Source: Sphingobium xanthum (lineage in GTDB: Bacteria > Pseudomonadota > Alphaproteobacteria > Sphingomonadales > Sphingomonadaceae). From it: DNA of 64,000 bases. The DNA lies in assembly GCF_019737615.1 (NCBI RefSeq), contig NZ_JAHKKS010000007.1, positions 157,650-221,649 on the forward strand, read 5' to 3'. Under the pieces are notes generated by a model. It saw nothing but the letters and a program-made list of their open reading frames with translations. It ran no database searches and was not told where the DNA came from. Below are positions 26,078 to 35,335 of this stretch, piece by piece (the first letter of the stretch is position 1; every line of letters starts with the position of its first letter). Both the position numbers and the translations under genes were made by a program.

Positions 26078-26524
26078 TCATCGCAGCCAGCGATAGCGGA
26101 CGTCGGGAAGCTTCTCCTCATTGCCTTCGCCATCGGTGAACTCGACAGCCATGAAGCCGTGCCGCTCGTAGAAACGCCGGGCACCCAGATTGGCTTGGAA
26201 CGTCCAGAGCTGGAGGCCAGCGCGCTGCGCTTTGACCGTATCGAGCATGGCAGAGCCGATCCCCCGCCCGTGCCAATCGGGATCGACATGAAGCTGGTTG
26301 ATCCACCCCGGCGCGAGAGCGATCTGGCCGACAAGAGCCTGATCCGCAAAAGCTCCGATGATCTCGCCGTTGGGAAAGAGCTGCTCGCGCCAATGCGCCC
26401 GATCCTCCTCGGCGCTATGCAGATGCTCGTCGAAGCAGGCGACGGTGAGCATCGCGCGGCGAAATATCGCGGCGGCTGCATCGATGTCCGTAAGGCCGAG
26501 CGGCCGGATCGTGATGCGCGACAT
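26078..26524 (-). CDS. GNAT family N-acetyltransferase
   Basis: 148 residues with the GNAT core: the acetyl-CoA pyrophosphate loop in [17 protein letters not shown] and the final strand-helix [25 protein letters not shown] precedes the ATG. The acceptor substrate (amine, peptide or antibiotic) cannot be inferred. The gene is flanked by a strong hairpin that separates it from the CsbD gene upstream. Confidence 0.88.
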   Translation of the reverse strand: MSRITIRPLGLTDIDAAAAIFRRAMLTVACFDEHLHSAEEDRAHWREQLFPNGEIIGAFADQALVGQIALAPGWINQLHVDPDWHGRGIGSAMLDTVKAQRAGLQLWTFQANLGARRFYERHGFMAVEFTDGEGNEEKLPDVRYRWLR

Positions 26525-26586
26525 GCTTCTCAGCCCTCCCAGCGTCGGGCCTATGTAGCTTCGAAAGACCGATCAACCCAAGCGAA

Positions 26587-26617
26587 CAGGCCATCCGACA
26601 TGGGGTCGGATGGCCTG
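26587..26617 (-). terminator. Strong hairpin between CsbD and GNAT genes
   Basis: A perfect 13-bp stem (CAGGCCATCCGAC at 26587-26599 with its complement at 26605-26617) and a 5-nt loop, 49 bases after the CsbD stop. The minus-strand tail is TTCGCTTGG, T-rich but interrupted. It probably ends the CsbD transcript. Confidence 0.65.
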
Positions 26618-26665
26618 CCGTGCTGCCCCGCCGGAGCCCTTTCCCGCGGTGCGATATAAATCGGC

Positions 26666-26848
26666 TCAGATCTTGTCGCCAAGCGCGCCTTTGATCGATC
26701 CCTTGACCTGCTGGGCCTTGCCCTTCAGTTCCTGACCGACACCTTCGGCCTTCTTGTCGGGATCGTTCTTGCGTTCGCCCTCGATCTGCTTGGCATTGCC
26801 GGCGATCTCGTTGCCGATACCCTTCACCTTGTCGATCAGTTCGCCCAT
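26666..26848 (-). CDS. CsbD family stress protein
   Basis: 60 residues, highly charged and repetitive, with the CsbD pattern of Lys/Gly-rich helices (DKVKGIGNEIAGNAKQIEGE, then GQELKGKAQQVKGSIKGALGDKI). CsbD-like proteins are stress-induced in many bacteria but have no agreed biochemical role. The ATG at 26848 after GGAGAG is better than the ATG four codons upstream. Monocistronic, between thiSG and a hairpin. Confidence 0.88.
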   Translation of the reverse strand: MGELIDKVKGIGNEIAGNAKQIEGERKNDPDKKAEGVGQELKGKAQQVKGSIKGALGDKI

Positions 26849-26940
26849 GATACTCTCCATCGTCGTTCAGTTATGAAAAGAACGGCCGGCGGTTTCACGG
26901 GTTCCTTGATTTTCAGGGATTTGCGACGAGCCGAAGCTGC

Positions 26941-27945
26941 CTAGATCAATCCCGCCAGCGGGCTTGAGGGGTCCGCATACATGCGCCGGCCCATGCGTCC
27001 GGCGAGATAGGCCATGCGCCCCGCATCGACCGCAGCCTTCATTGCGCCGGCCATCAGGATCGGGTCCTTGGCCTCGGCAATGGCGGTGTTCATCAGAACG
27101 CCGGTGCAGCCCAGCTCCATCGCGACCGCAGCATCCGACGCGGTGCCGACGCCCGCATCGACCAGCACCGGCAGCTTGGTGCCTTCCACGATGAGACGGA
27201 CCGTCACCTTGTTCTGGAGGCCAAGGCCCGATCCGATCGGCGCGCCGAGCGGCATGATCGCGACGGCACCTGCATCCTCGAGCTGCTTGGCGGCAATGGG
27301 ATCGTCCGTGCAATAGACCATCGGCTTGAAGCCTTCCTTGGCCAGCACTTCGGTCGCGCGGATGGTCTCTACCATGTTCGGGTAAAGCGTGCGTGCTTCG
27401 CCGAGCACTTCCAGCTTCACCAGATCCCAGCCACCTGCCTCGCGCGCCAGGCGCAGGGTGCGGATCGCGTCCTCGGCCGTGAAACAGCCGGCCGTGTTGG
27501 GGAGATAGGTGATCACCCTGGGATCGATGAAGTCGGTCAGCATCGGCGCCTTGGGATCGCTGATGTTCACGCGGCGAACGGCGACCGTGACTATCTCGGC
27601 GCCCGATGCCTCGACGGCGGCCGCGTTCTGCGCGAAATCCTTGTACTTGCCGGTGCCGACGATCAGCCGCGAATTGAAGGTCTTGCCGGCGACCGACCAG
27701 CTGTCGTTGTTCAGCACGGACATTCCATCTCCTCCGCCCACGAAGTGGACGATCTCCAGCTCGTCGCCGTCCTCGACGATCACGCTGTCCAGCGTTCCGC
27801 GCGGCACGACTTCCAGATTGCGCTCGACGGCAACCTTCTCCGGCGCGAGGCCGAGCTCGGCAGCAAGCTGGGCCAGCGTCAGGCCGGCGCGCACGCGGCG
27901 ATGCTCGCCATTCACATGGATGCCGATGGTCCCGTCCACGCTCAT
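26941..27945 (-). CDS. thiG: Fused sulfur carrier ThiS and thiazole synthase ThiG
   Basis: 334 residues. Residues 1-72 are a ThiS-like ubiquitin fold ending in VHFVGGG. From about residue 75 (MSVLNNDSW) the rest is ThiG, a TIM barrel that builds the thiazole phosphate of thiamine; landmarks are [42 protein letters not shown] with the probable Schiff-base lysine, and [21 protein letters not shown]. In stand-alone ThiS the final Gly-Gly must be free to be adenylated and thiocarboxylated; here it is internal. No TPP riboswitch was seen upstream. It diverges from aroQ. Confidence 0.93.
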   Translation of the reverse strand: MSVDGTIGIHVNGEHRRVRAGLTLAQLAAELGLAPEKVAVERNLEVVPRGTLDSVIVEDGDELEIVHFVGGGDGMSVLNNDSWSVAGKTFNSRLIVGTGKYKDFAQNAAAVEASGAEIVTVAVRRVNISDPKAPMLTDFIDPRVITYLPNTAGCFTAEDAIRTLRLAREAGGWDLVKLEVLGEARTLYPNMVETIRATEVLAKEGFKPMVYCTDDPIAAKQLEDAGAVAIMPLGAPIGSGLGLQNKVTVRLIVEGTKLPVLVDAGVGTASDAAVAMELGCTGVLMNTAIAEAKDPILMAGAMKAAVDAGRMAYLAGRMGRRMYADPSSPLAGLI

Positions 27946-28034
27946 CGCCTCGATGCACCTTTTCCTTTGAGGGCCGTCCCGGCCGCCATATAGGGAGGCC
28001 CCGGACGCTCGCAACCAAAAGGACAGGATCGCTC

Positions 28035-28478
28035 ATGACGACGCCGCGAAAAATCTTCGTGCTGAACGGCCCCAATCTCAATCTGCTCGGCACGCGCGAG
28101 CCGGAGATTTACGGCTATGACACGCTCGATGACATCGCCGATCGCATGGAAGACGAGGCACGCCGGGCGAATACGGAGATCGACTTTCGCCAGTCCAACC
28201 ATGAGGGGCATCTGATCGACTGGCTGCACGAGGCCAATGCCGAGAGTGCGACGGCGGTGATCCTGAATGCAGGCGCCCTCACCCACACCTCCCTGGCGCT
28301 CTACGACGCGATACGCGCGATTACCGTGCCGGTGATCGAGGTCCATATTTCCAACCCCGCGGCGCGCGAGGCCTATCGGCATCACAGCTATGTCGGCATG
28401 GCCGCGAAGGGATCGATCGCGGGCTTTGGTCCGTTGGGCTATATGCTGGCGCTCGAAGCCGCGCTGGAAATGGACTGA
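28035..28478 (+). CDS. aroQ: 3-dehydroquinate dehydratase, type II
   Basis: 147 residues of the small dodecameric dehydroquinase. The flexible lid and catalytic tyrosine lie in NGPNLNLLGTREPEIYG, NAGALTHTSLALYDAI binds substrate, EVHISNPAAREAYRHHSYVG holds the catalytic histidine, and GFGPLGYMLALEAAL ends the protein. Third step of the shikimate pathway. First of a plus-strand run aroQ-accB-accC, an order common in alphaproteobacteria. Confidence 0.97.
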   Translation: MTTPRKIFVLNGPNLNLLGTREPEIYGYDTLDDIADRMEDEARRANTEIDFRQSNHEGHLIDWLHEANAESATAVILNAGALTHTSLALYDAIRAITVPVIEVHISNPAAREAYRHHSYVGMAAKGSIAGFGPLGYMLALEAALEMD

Positions 28479-28507
28479 CCGCGATTTCCGTTGAAGCTGT
28501 TGCCTTA

Positions 28508-28539
28508 TGGGCGGAAGGGCAATAGGCCCTGCGCCCATT
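28508..28539 (+). terminator. Imperfect hairpin between aroQ and accB
   Basis: ATGGGCG (28508-28514) pairs with CGCCCAT (28533-28539), and an inner AGGGC/GCCCT stem closes a 5-nt loop. No T-tract follows, so it may be an attenuator, an mRNA-processing structure or a weak terminator ahead of accB. Confidence 0.4.
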
Positions 28540-28573
28540 CCAAGAAACAGAATAGACCTTCAAGGGACATAGA

Positions 28574-29071
28574 ATGGCCGACAAGACCGACAGCAATGGC
28601 AGCGCAATGCAGGTGGACGTGAAGCTCGTGCGCGAACTCGCCAAGATGCTCGATGCGACCAACCTGACCGAAATCGAAGTGGCCGACGGCGATCGCAAGA
28701 TCCGCGTCGCGCGCAAGCCCGCCGCGCAAGCGGCGAGCTATGCCGCGCCCGTCGCAGCCGCTGCTCCGGCCTCCGCGCCTGTCGCGGCTGCTCCGGCACC
28801 CGCTGCTGCTGCGCCGGCCGCCGGCGCTGCCGCTGCTGCCGGCACCGTCAAATCGCCGATGGTCGGCACCTGCTACCTCGCACCCGATCCGGAAGCCGCG
28901 CCTTTCGTGAAGGTCGGTGACAGCGTGAAGGCGGGCCAGACGCTGCTGATCGTCGAGGCGATGAAGGTGATGAACCCCATCAGCGCGCCAAGCGCCGGCA
29001 CGGTGCAGGCGATCCTCGTCGAGAGCGGCCAGCCGGTCGAATATGATCAGCCGCTGATCGTGGTCGCTTGA
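28574..29071 (+). CDS. accB: Biotin carboxyl carrier protein of acetyl-CoA carboxylase
   Basis: 165 residues. An N-terminal segment is joined by an Ala/Pro-rich linker (about 49-90) to the biotinyl domain, with biotin on Lys131 in EAMKVMN and the thumb region [12 protein letters not shown]. It carries the carboxyl group from AccC to the carboxyltransferase in fatty-acid synthesis. accC starts 13 bases downstream. Confidence 0.97.
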   Translation: MADKTDSNGSAMQVDVKLVRELAKMLDATNLTEIEVADGDRKIRVARKPAAQAASYAAPVAAAAPASAPVAAAPAPAAAAPAAGAAAAAGTVKSPMVGTCYLAPDPEAAPFVKVGDSVKAGQTLLIVEAMKVMNPISAPSAGTVQAILVESGQPVEYDQPLIVVA

Positions 29072-29084
29072 GGCGCTTGAGATC

Positions 29085-30437
29085 ATGAGCATCGAGAAGC
29101 TGCTGATCGCCAATCGCGGCGAGATTGCCTTGCGCATCCATCGCGCCTGCCACGAGATGGGCATCAAGACGGTGGCAGTGCATTCGACGGCGGACGCCGA
29201 CGCCATGCATGTCCGCTTGGCCGACCAGGCCGTCTGCATCGGGCCGCCAGCTGCGCGCGACAGCTATCTCAACATTCCGGCGATCATCTCCGCCGCCGAG
29301 ATTTCGGGCGCGGATGCGATCCATCCCGGCTACGGCTTCCTCTCGGAGAATGCCCAGTTCGCCGAGATCGTCGAGGCGCACGGCCTGATCTTCGTCGGCC
29401 CCAAGCCCGAGCATATCCGCGTCATGGGCGACAAGGTCGAGGCGAAGCGCACCGCCGGTTCTCTCGGGCTGCCCCTTGTCCCCGGATCGGCCGGCGCGAT
29501 CGAGGACGTGGTCGAAGCCAAGGCGATCGCGCGGGACATCGGCTATCCGGTCATCATCAAGGCGGCGTCGGGCGGTGGCGGGCGCGGCATGAAGGTCTGC
29601 GCGTCAGAAGACGAGCTCGAGTCCCTGATGCAGCAGGCCGGCAGTGAGGCGAAGGCCGCATTCGGCGATGCGACCGTCTATCTCGAGAAATATCTGGGCG
29701 ATCCGCGTCATATTGAATTCCAGATCTTCGGCGACGGCGAGGGCAACGCCATTCATCTTGGCGAGCGCGACTGCTCGCTGCAGCGGCGTCACCAGAAGGT
29801 GCTGGAAGAAGCCCCGTCCCCGGTCATTTCCAAGGCCGAGCGCGACCGCATGGGCGGGATCGTCAGCAAGGCCATGGCCGACATGGGCTATCGCGGCGCC
29901 GGCACGATCGAGTTCCTCTACGAGAATGGCGAGTTCTACTTCATCGAGATGAACACGCGCATTCAGGTCGAGCATCCAGTAACCGAAATGATCACCGGCT
30001 TCGATCTCGTCCGCGAGCAGATCCGCATTGCCGAGGGCCGTCCGCTCTCGGTCGCGCAGGAGGATCTCGTCTTCTCCGGTCACGCCATCGAGTGCCGCAT
30101 CAATGCCGAGGACCCGGAGACGTTCGCGCCCTCCCCCGGCAAGGTGCAGATGCTCCATGTGCCCGGCGGCATGCATGTCCGCGTCGATAGCGCGCTCTAC
30201 CAAGGCTATAATGTGCCGCCTTATTACGACAGCATGATCGGCAAGCTGATCGTCTATGGCCGCACGCGCGAAGGCTGCCTTATGCGCCTCAAGCGCGCGC
30301 TCGAAGAGTTCGTGATCGAGGGCATGAAGACCACGATCCCGCTGCACCAGCGCCTGATCGCCGATCAGGACGTCCAGAACGGCGACTATTCGATCAAGTG
30401 GCTGGAGGAATGGCTGGAGCGGCAGAAGGCAGATTGA
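29085..30437 (+). CDS. accC: Acetyl-CoA carboxylase, biotin carboxylase subunit
   Basis: 450 residues of the ATP-grasp biotin carboxylase: [18 protein letters not shown] at the start, glycine-rich ATP loop [14 protein letters not shown], the [13 protein letters not shown] segment, and [18 protein letters not shown] with active-site residues. Carboxylates biotin on AccB using bicarbonate and ATP. Forms an operon with accB. Confidence 0.98.
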   Translation: MSIEKLLIANRGEIALRIHRACHEMGIKTVAVHSTADADAMHVRLADQAVCIGPPAARDSYLNIPAIISAAEISGADAIHPGYGFLSENAQFAEIVEAHGLIFVGPKPEHIRVMGDKVEAKRTAGSLGLPLVPGSAGAIEDVVEAKAIARDIGYPVIIKAASGGGGRGMKVCASEDELESLMQQAGSEAKAAFGDATVYLEKYLGDPRHIEFQIFGDGEGNAIHLGERDCSLQRRHQKVLEEAPSPVISKAERDRMGGIVSKAMADMGYRGAGTIEFLYENGEFYFIEMNTRIQVEHPVTEMITGFDLVREQIRIAEGRPLSVAQEDLVFSGHAIECRINAEDPETFAPSPGKVQMLHVPGGMHVRVDSALYQGYNVPPYYDSMIGKLIVYGRTREGCLMRLKRALEEFVIEGMKTTIPLHQRLIADQDVQNGDYSIKWLEEWLERQKAD

Positions 30438-30450
30438 TTGGCATGGTAAC

Positions 30451-31146
30451 GTGACCTCGATTTCCGAGTACTGGGATCGTTGGAAACGAAGGCGTTTCGG
30501 TCGCTATCGCGTAGAGGATCCTCGACCGATTGCTGCGACTTCACCTTACACCTTCTTCCTGCCTTCCGAAAATGAGCTACTGGCACTCGCACCAGGCGAT
30601 CGGGTCAAATTGACATTCGTTGGCGAGCCGGGCGGCAAGACCTATGGCGCGGAGCGCATGTGGGTGACGATTACCGAGCTATTTGGCTCGACGCTCTCTG
30701 GTCGTCTCGACAACGTTCCGTTCGAGTTGCACCAGCTTCGCGTCGGCGACGGCGTTCGCTTCGAGCGAAGTCAGGTGCTCGACATTCAGTGGAACGAAGA
30801 CAGAGAGAGGGCACCGCCGAGCGCACCACCATATCGGGAATATTGGGATCACTGCTTCGTCGATCGCGGCGTGCTCGATGGCGAGATGCCGGTCTATTAT
30901 CTCTATCGCGAGACACCTGACGATCAGGGAGACGACAAATATCCGGACAGTGGCTGGCGATTTCGCGGTGATTGGCGTGGCGTTACCGAAGAAGAGTTCC
31001 AAGCTTGGGAATTCGACTATATCGCGATCGGGAAGGTGCTTAATGCGGACGATAGTTGGGTCCATCTGATCGATGCGCCGATTGGTTCAGCCTTCATCCG
31101 CAACGACAAGACGAACGAATTCATTCGCTGCGAGGACAATGAATGA
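30451..31146 (+). CDS. DUF2314-like plus DUF2185 (Imm33-like) protein
   Basis: 231 residues starting with GTG 14 bases after accC. The middle part (about 45-115: APGDRVKLTFVGEPGG, AERMWVTITE, GRLDNVPFEL) looks like DUF2314. The end (about 165-225: PDSGWRFRGDW, DSWVHLIDAPIGSAFIRN) looks like DUF2185, also classed as Imm33 immunity domains. Both assignments are by pattern memory and should be searched. Base composition is visibly less GC-rich than accC. No toxin gene is adjacent. The arsC-like frame overlaps its stop (ATGA). Confidence 0.65.
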   Translation: MTSISEYWDRWKRRRFGRYRVEDPRPIAATSPYTFFLPSENELLALAPGDRVKLTFVGEPGGKTYGAERMWVTITELFGSTLSGRLDNVPFELHQLRVGDGVRFERSQVLDIQWNEDRERAPPSAPPYREYWDHCFVDRGVLDGEMPVYYLYRETPDDQGDDKYPDSGWRFRGDWRGVTEEEFQAWEFDYIAIGKVLNADDSWVHLIDAPIGSAFIRNDKTNEFIRCEDNE

Positions 31147-31482
31147 AAGCTACCATCTATCACAATCCGCGCTGCTCGAAGTCGCGCGAGACGCTGGCGA
31201 TCCTGCAAGAAGCGCCGGGCGTCCAGGTTGAGATCGTCGAGTATCTCAGGACGCCGCCGAGCCGCGCCAAGCTGGCGTCGCTCTATGAGCGTGCCGGGAT
31301 CACGCCGCGCGAGGGGCTGCGGAAGGCCGAGGATGGCGCGAAGGCGCTGGGCGGTGCCAGCGACGACGCAATCCTCGATGCGATGAATCGCGGACCCGAT
31401 CCTGATCGAGCGCCCGCTGGTCGAGACGGATAAGGGCGTACGGCTTGGCCGGCCGCCGGAGCGGGTGAAGGAAATTCTCTAA
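31143..31482 (+). pseudogene. arsC: Arsenate reductase (ArsC, glutaredoxin-type) with a +1 frameshift
   Basis: The first 82 residues are normal ArsC: YHNPRCSKSRETLAIL with the redox cysteine in NPRCSKS, then EYLRTPPSRAKL. After AAT at 31386-31388 one extra base shifts the frame, and translation runs into a stop at 31431-31433. Skipping one base there restores GCG GAC CCG ATC CTG and the family-typical end ILIERPLVETDKGVRLGRPPE up to TAA at 31480-31482. Either a recent loss-of-function mutation or a sequencing error. Start overlaps the upstream gene by 4 bases. Confidence 0.85.
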
Positions 31483-31546
31483 CGTCCTCCGACACCCCAG
31501 CGAACGTTGACGTGTCGTCCGGTAGCAGAGCGCGTTACCGCCAGAG

Positions 31547-31566
31547 ATCCCAGCTTTCGCTGGGAT
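31547..31566. repeat. REP-like palindrome
   Basis: ATCCCAGC TTTC GCTGGGAT is a perfect 8-bp stem with a 4-nt loop. Short TCCCAGC...GCTGGGA palindromes of this sort recur between genes in sphingomonad genomes (recalled knowledge). It lies between the converging ends of arsC and the iorB-like gene and may also stop transcription. Confidence 0.6.
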
Positions 31567-31596
31567 GACCGCTGATTTGCGGTGTCGGCTAATGAC

Positions 31597-33801
31597 CTAA
31601 GCCAGGTTCGCCGGGACGATCGGCAGAGACCGCAAACGCTTGCCCGTCGCCGCGAAAACCGCATTGGCAATCGCCGGGATCACCGGCGGAAGCGCCGGTT
31701 CGCCAAGACCCGAAGGCGGATTGTCCGACAGCACGAACTCGACGACGATGTCCGACGGCGCATTGGTGATGCGCGGCAGCGGATAGTCGTGGAAGTTGGT
31801 GCGGTTGCCTGCGCCGTCTACAAAGGTGACGACCTGGCCGAGCAGAGTCTGGCCGATTCCGTCGATCACCGAGCCCTGGACCTGATGCACGGCGTTGATC
31901 GGATTGATGATCTGGTTGCCGACATCGCCCGCGACCCAAACCTTATCGACATGCACCGCGCCGCCGGGGCGCACCGTGATATCGACGACCTCGGCGAAAT
32001 AGCCGCGATGGCTGTAATAGAAGCCGAAGCCACGGCCCTTGCCCCCGCCACTCTTGCCATCGCCTTCGCGCCCCTTCCAACCCGACATTTCGCAGACCTT
32101 GTTGATGACGCCGAGTGCGCGGCCGGTGTGGAACTCGCCATACTGACCTTGCACCGCCGGTATGAGGCGCGGCTCGCCCAGGATGCTGCGCATGAACTCC
32201 GGCAGATCCTTGCCCGCCGCCAGCGCGACCTCGTCGAGGAAGCTGTGGAACACGAAGGCCATCGCGTTGGACGTCGGCGCGCGCAGGAAGCCCGTCGGCA
32301 CGTTCGTCTTCATGTAGGAGACGCAGTAGCAGATGTCCGACAACAGCGGCCCGGGGAACTCGCCCGCGCCCATGCCGGCGGCCTGGATCGGCTTGCCGTC
32401 CGCGCCATAGCTCACGAAATGGTCCTTGAGCGCGATCAGCTTACCGTCCTTGTCGAGACCCGCCTCGAAGCTGTGCCAGCCACCCGGCCGGAAGAATTCG
32501 TGCCGCATATCGTCCTGCCGGTTGAACAGCAGCTTCACATGCTTGCCCGGCATCGCCTTCGCGATCTGGCCGGACATGGCCATATAGTCGTTCATCAGAC
32601 GCCGGCCGAAACCGCCGCCGATGCGCGTCATGTTAATCGTGATCGCCTCGGGCGCGATGCCCATCATCTCCGCGACCAGCGCGCGGCCACGCTCGGGCGC
32701 CTGCGACGGCGCCCAGAACTCGACCTTGCCGTCCTTATAGAGCGCGGTGCAATTCTGCGGCTCGAGATTGGCGTGGCCGATGAAGGGATAGTCGTAGTCG
32801 GCCGTGACCTTCTTCGCCGCACCGGCCAGCGCCTTATCGACGTCGCCCCGGCGCAAGATGTCCGCGCCGGGCGCCTGCTTGTAGAGCTCAGCGGCATTCT
32901 CGGCGAAGCGTGCGCTCGAATTCTTGCGTGCCTCGGCGTCGTTCCAGACAGGCTTCAGCGCCTCACGCGCCTTGTTGGCCACCCACCAGCTGTTCGCGAT
33001 GATCGCGACGGCGTCATTGGCGCCCTTGGGATTGTAGCTCGTGTTGATCGGCACGACCGCGACGACGCCGGGCAGTGCCTTGACCGCCGCTTCGTCATAG
33101 CTCGTAATCGTGCCGCCATAGGCCGGGCAGCATTCGACTGCCGCATAGAGCATGCCCGGGAAAGAAACGTCGATACCGAACAGCGGGCGCCCCGCGACGA
33201 TATCGGACGTATCGACGCCCATATGCGACTTGCCGATGATCTTGTACTGCGCCGGCGTCTTGAGGGGGACCGTGGCGAGATCGGGCGCGGCCACCTTGGC
33301 GGCATCGGGCGCGAGCTGCGCATAAGTGAGCGTGCGCTTGCTGGCGGCATGCGTCACCTTGCCGCTGCCGGTCGTCAGTTGATCCTCGGGGACGCCGAGG
33401 CGGGCCGCTGCAGCCTTGACCAGCATTTGCCGGGCAGCCGCGCCGATGCGCCGCATGGGCAGGAAATGATTGGGCGTCGCGAAGCTGCCGCCCGCGATCT
33501 GGCCGGTGTAGAGCTTGCCGTCCGAGAGCGTCTGCTCGATCTTCACCTGCGCCCAGTCGACATCCAGCTCCTCGGCGATGAGCATGGGCAGCATCGTCTT
33601 GATGCCCTGGCCGACTTCGGGATTCTGCGCGCCGATGATGAAGCTGTTGTCCGCACCGATGCGGATATGCGCGTTCATCATGACCGGCTTCGCGCCGGGC
33701 GTCGCAGCGATCGCCATCTTGGCCTCGAAGGCCAGGGCCGCGCCGCCGACCAGGGTCGCGCGGATGAAGGCGCGCCGATCGAGATCCAGGACCGTGCTCA
33801 T
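31597..33801 (-). CDS. Molybdopterin-binding large subunit of an IorB-type molybdenum hydroxylase, Tat-exported
   Basis: 734 residues of the xanthine dehydrogenase family large subunit in the isoquinoline 1-oxidoreductase beta/aldehyde dehydrogenase group. A twin-arginine signal ([18 protein letters not shown]) shows folded export to the periplasm. Moco-binding segments include [47 protein letters not shown] and the end [20 protein letters not shown] with the likely catalytic glutamate. It hydroxylates an N-heterocycle or oxidises an aldehyde; the substrate is unknown. Starts in the stop of the 2Fe-2S subunit gene (ATGA). Confidence 0.9.
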   Translation of the reverse strand: MSTVLDLDRRAFIRATLVGGAALAFEAKMAIAATPGAKPVMMNAHIRIGADNSFIIGAQNPEVGQGIKTMLPMLIAEELDVDWAQVKIEQTLSDGKLYTGQIAGGSFATPNHFLPMRRIGAAARQMLVKAAAARLGVPEDQLTTGSGKVTHAASKRTLTYAQLAPDAAKVAAPDLATVPLKTPAQYKIIGKSHMGVDTSDIVAGRPLFGIDVSFPGMLYAAVECCPAYGGTITSYDEAAVKALPGVVAVVPINTSYNPKGANDAVAIIANSWWVANKAREALKPVWNDAEARKNSSARFAENAAELYKQAPGADILRRGDVDKALAGAAKKVTADYDYPFIGHANLEPQNCTALYKDGKVEFWAPSQAPERGRALVAEMMGIAPEAITINMTRIGGGFGRRLMNDYMAMSGQIAKAMPGKHVKLLFNRQDDMRHEFFRPGGWHSFEAGLDKDGKLIALKDHFVSYGADGKPIQAAGMGAGEFPGPLLSDICYCVSYMKTNVPTGFLRAPTSNAMAFVFHSFLDEVALAAGKDLPEFMRSILGEPRLIPAVQGQYGEFHTGRALGVINKVCEMSGWKGREGDGKSGGGKGRGFGFYYSHRGYFAEVVDITVRPGGAVHVDKVWVAGDVGNQIINPINAVHQVQGSVIDGIGQTLLGQVVTFVDGAGNRTNFHDYPLPRITNAPSDIVVEFVLSDNPPSGLGEPALPPVIPAIANAVFAATGKRLRSLPIVPANLA

Positions 33802-34271
33802 GCCGTGGCTCCTTCCTCGATCCCGGCCGCCTTCTTGATGGCGGCGCGAATGCGGACATAGGTGGCGCAGCGGCAGATATTGCCGCCCATCGCCTGATCA
33901 ATCTGCGCATCCGTAGGCTTGGGCGTGTTGGCGAGGAGTGCGCTTGCGGACATGATCTGGCCAGCCTGGCAATAGCCGCATTGCGGCACGTCCAGCTCGA
34001 CCCACGCATCGCTGATCTTCTTGCCGGACGGCGTCGTCGCGACATGCTCGATCGTCGTGACCTGCTTGCCGACGACGGCGCTGATCGGGGTGATGCAGGA
34101 GCGGGTCGGGCGCCCGTCGATATGGACGGTGCAGCAGCCGCAGAGCGCCATGCCGCAGCCGAATTTGGTGCCGACCATGTTGAGGTCTTCGCGGAGCACC
34201 CAGAGGAGCGGCTTTTCCTGATCAACGTCGACTTGACGCGGTTTCCCGTTGATCGACAGCGTCGTCGCCAT
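33798..34271 (-). CDS. [2Fe-2S] subunit of the IorA-type molybdenum hydroxylase
   Basis: About 157 residues with both four-cysteine sites of the small subunit: plant-ferredoxin type [18 protein letters not shown] with a later C, and the helical-bundle site [12 protein letters not shown]...[13 protein letters not shown]. It passes electrons from the Moco site to an acceptor; a cytochrome subunit is not encoded here. The third codon ATG (34271) is 7 bases after GGGAG and is preferred. Forms an operon with the large subunit. Confidence 0.92.
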   Translation of the reverse strand: MATTLSINGKPRQVDVDQEKPLLWVLREDLNMVGTKFGCGMALCGCCTVHIDGRPTRSCITPISAVVGKQVTTIEHVATTPSGKKISDAWVELDVPQCGYCQAGQIMSASALLANTPKPTDAQIDQAMGGNICRCATYVRIRAAIKKAAGIEEGATA

Positions 34272-34390
34272 ATTCATTCTCCCTGCGCAATCTCGGCGCG
34301 CAAGAGCATGAAGAAGAACGAGCAGTTGTCAACGTCCACAGCACTGCCATATGCAAAACAAAGCAAATATTTCGGCCTGATCCAAGTGTC

Positions 34391-34406
34391 TATATTTCAA
34401 AATATA
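34391..34406. promoter_or_regulatory. AT-rich palindrome between iorA-type and xdhC genes
   Basis: TATATTT CA AAATATA has perfect 7-bp arms around 2 bases in an otherwise GC-rich genome. It lies 11-36 bases upstream of the xdhC start options in the divergent spacer, so it could be an operator or an AT-rich promoter element. No matching regulator gene is adjacent. Confidence 0.4.
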
Positions 34407-34426
34407 CAGGATAGAGTTTGAGCGAC

Positions 34427-35335
34427 ATGGACGACATAATCCGGGCAGCGCGCGAATGGGCCGGGCAGCCCATGGCGCTGGCCACGGTGATCGAGGCATC
34501 GGGTTCCGCCCCTCGCCCGCGCGGCGGGCATATGCTCGTCACCGGCGACGGCCGCTTCGCCGGTTCCATTTCGGGCGGCTGCGTCGAATATGACGTGTTC
34601 GCACTTGCCGAGAGCGTGATCGCCGGCGGGCCTGCCAGCGTCCAATATTATGGCAGCAACGATCCGAGCATCTGGCTCCCCGGGTTGCCCTGCGGTGGGC
34701 AGATCGGTGTTCTGGTCCAACCCGTCGCGGAGGGCGGGTTCGCGCCTGCCCTGTTCGAGGACATCGCCCGAGCCCATGCGAGCGGCGCGTCGTTGACCCT
34801 ATCGACGGACCTCGAAACGGGCCGGACCAGCCAGGGCAAGCTGGATGGACAATTCGTCCACGTCTATGAGCCGCCTCGCAGGCTCCTCATCGTCGGGGCA
34901 GTCCAGATCGCGCAGGTGCTGGCGTCGATCGCGCGCGCGACGGGCTTTGCGGTGACCATCTGCGATCCGCGCGAACGCTTTCTGGCGCCCGAGCGCTTTC
35001 CGGATGTGGACCTGACGGACGCCTGGCCGGACGAGGCCGTCAACGCCTTCGCGCCGAACCAGAGCTCGGCCGTCGTGACCTTGAGCCACGATGTGAAGAT
35101 CGATGATCCCGCACTGGTCGCGGCGCTTGCTCATCCTACCGGCTATGTCGGCGCGCTCGGATCGCGCGCCAACCATGTCCGCCGCCTGGAGCGGCTCGCG
35201 GCGATGGGCGTGTCTCCCAAGGACCTGGCGCGGATCGATGGGCCGGCGGGCATTTCCATCGGGGGGCTGGGGCCGCATGAGATCGCGCTATCGATCGCGG
35301 CGGGCATGGTCGGAGCCTTGCGTGGCGTCCGATGA
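34427..35335 (+). CDS. XdhC-family molybdenum hydroxylase maturation factor
   Basis: About 302 residues. The N-terminal part has the XdhC/CoxI signature (MALATVIEASGSAPRPRGGHMLV, SGGCVEYDV); the C-terminal part has a Rossmann nucleotide-binding segment (LLIVGAVQIAQVLASIA) and ALGSRANHVRRLERL plus the end GGLGPHEIALSIAAGMVGA. XdhC proteins bind and insert sulfurated Moco into enzymes such as the IorAB-type pair encoded divergently. ATG at 34427 is used; an in-frame TTG at 34418 has a better-spaced AGGA. Confidence 0.9.
   Translation: MDDIIRAAREWAGQPMALATVIEASGSAPRPRGGHMLVTGDGRFAGSISGGCVEYDVFALAESVIAGGPASVQYYGSNDPSIWLPGLPCGGQIGVLVQPVAEGGFAPALFEDIARAHASGASLTLSTDLETGRTSQGKLDGQFVHVYEPPRRLLIVGAVQIAQVLASIARATGFAVTICDPRERFLAPERFPDVDLTDAWPDEAVNAFAPNQSSAVVTLSHDVKIDDPALVAALAHPTGYVGALGSRANHVRRLERLAAMGVSPKDLARIDGPAGISIGGLGPHEIALSIAAGMVGALRGVR

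Noticed and set aside
27946..28034. TPP riboswitch before the ThiS-ThiG gene
   Set aside because: The 89-base spacer to aroQ lacks the conserved CTGAGA and ACCTGATC blocks and is too short.
31582..33861. 759-codon plus-strand frame
   Set aside because: Antisense to the molybdenum hydroxylase large subunit; Arg/Asp-rich low-complexity product with no family features.
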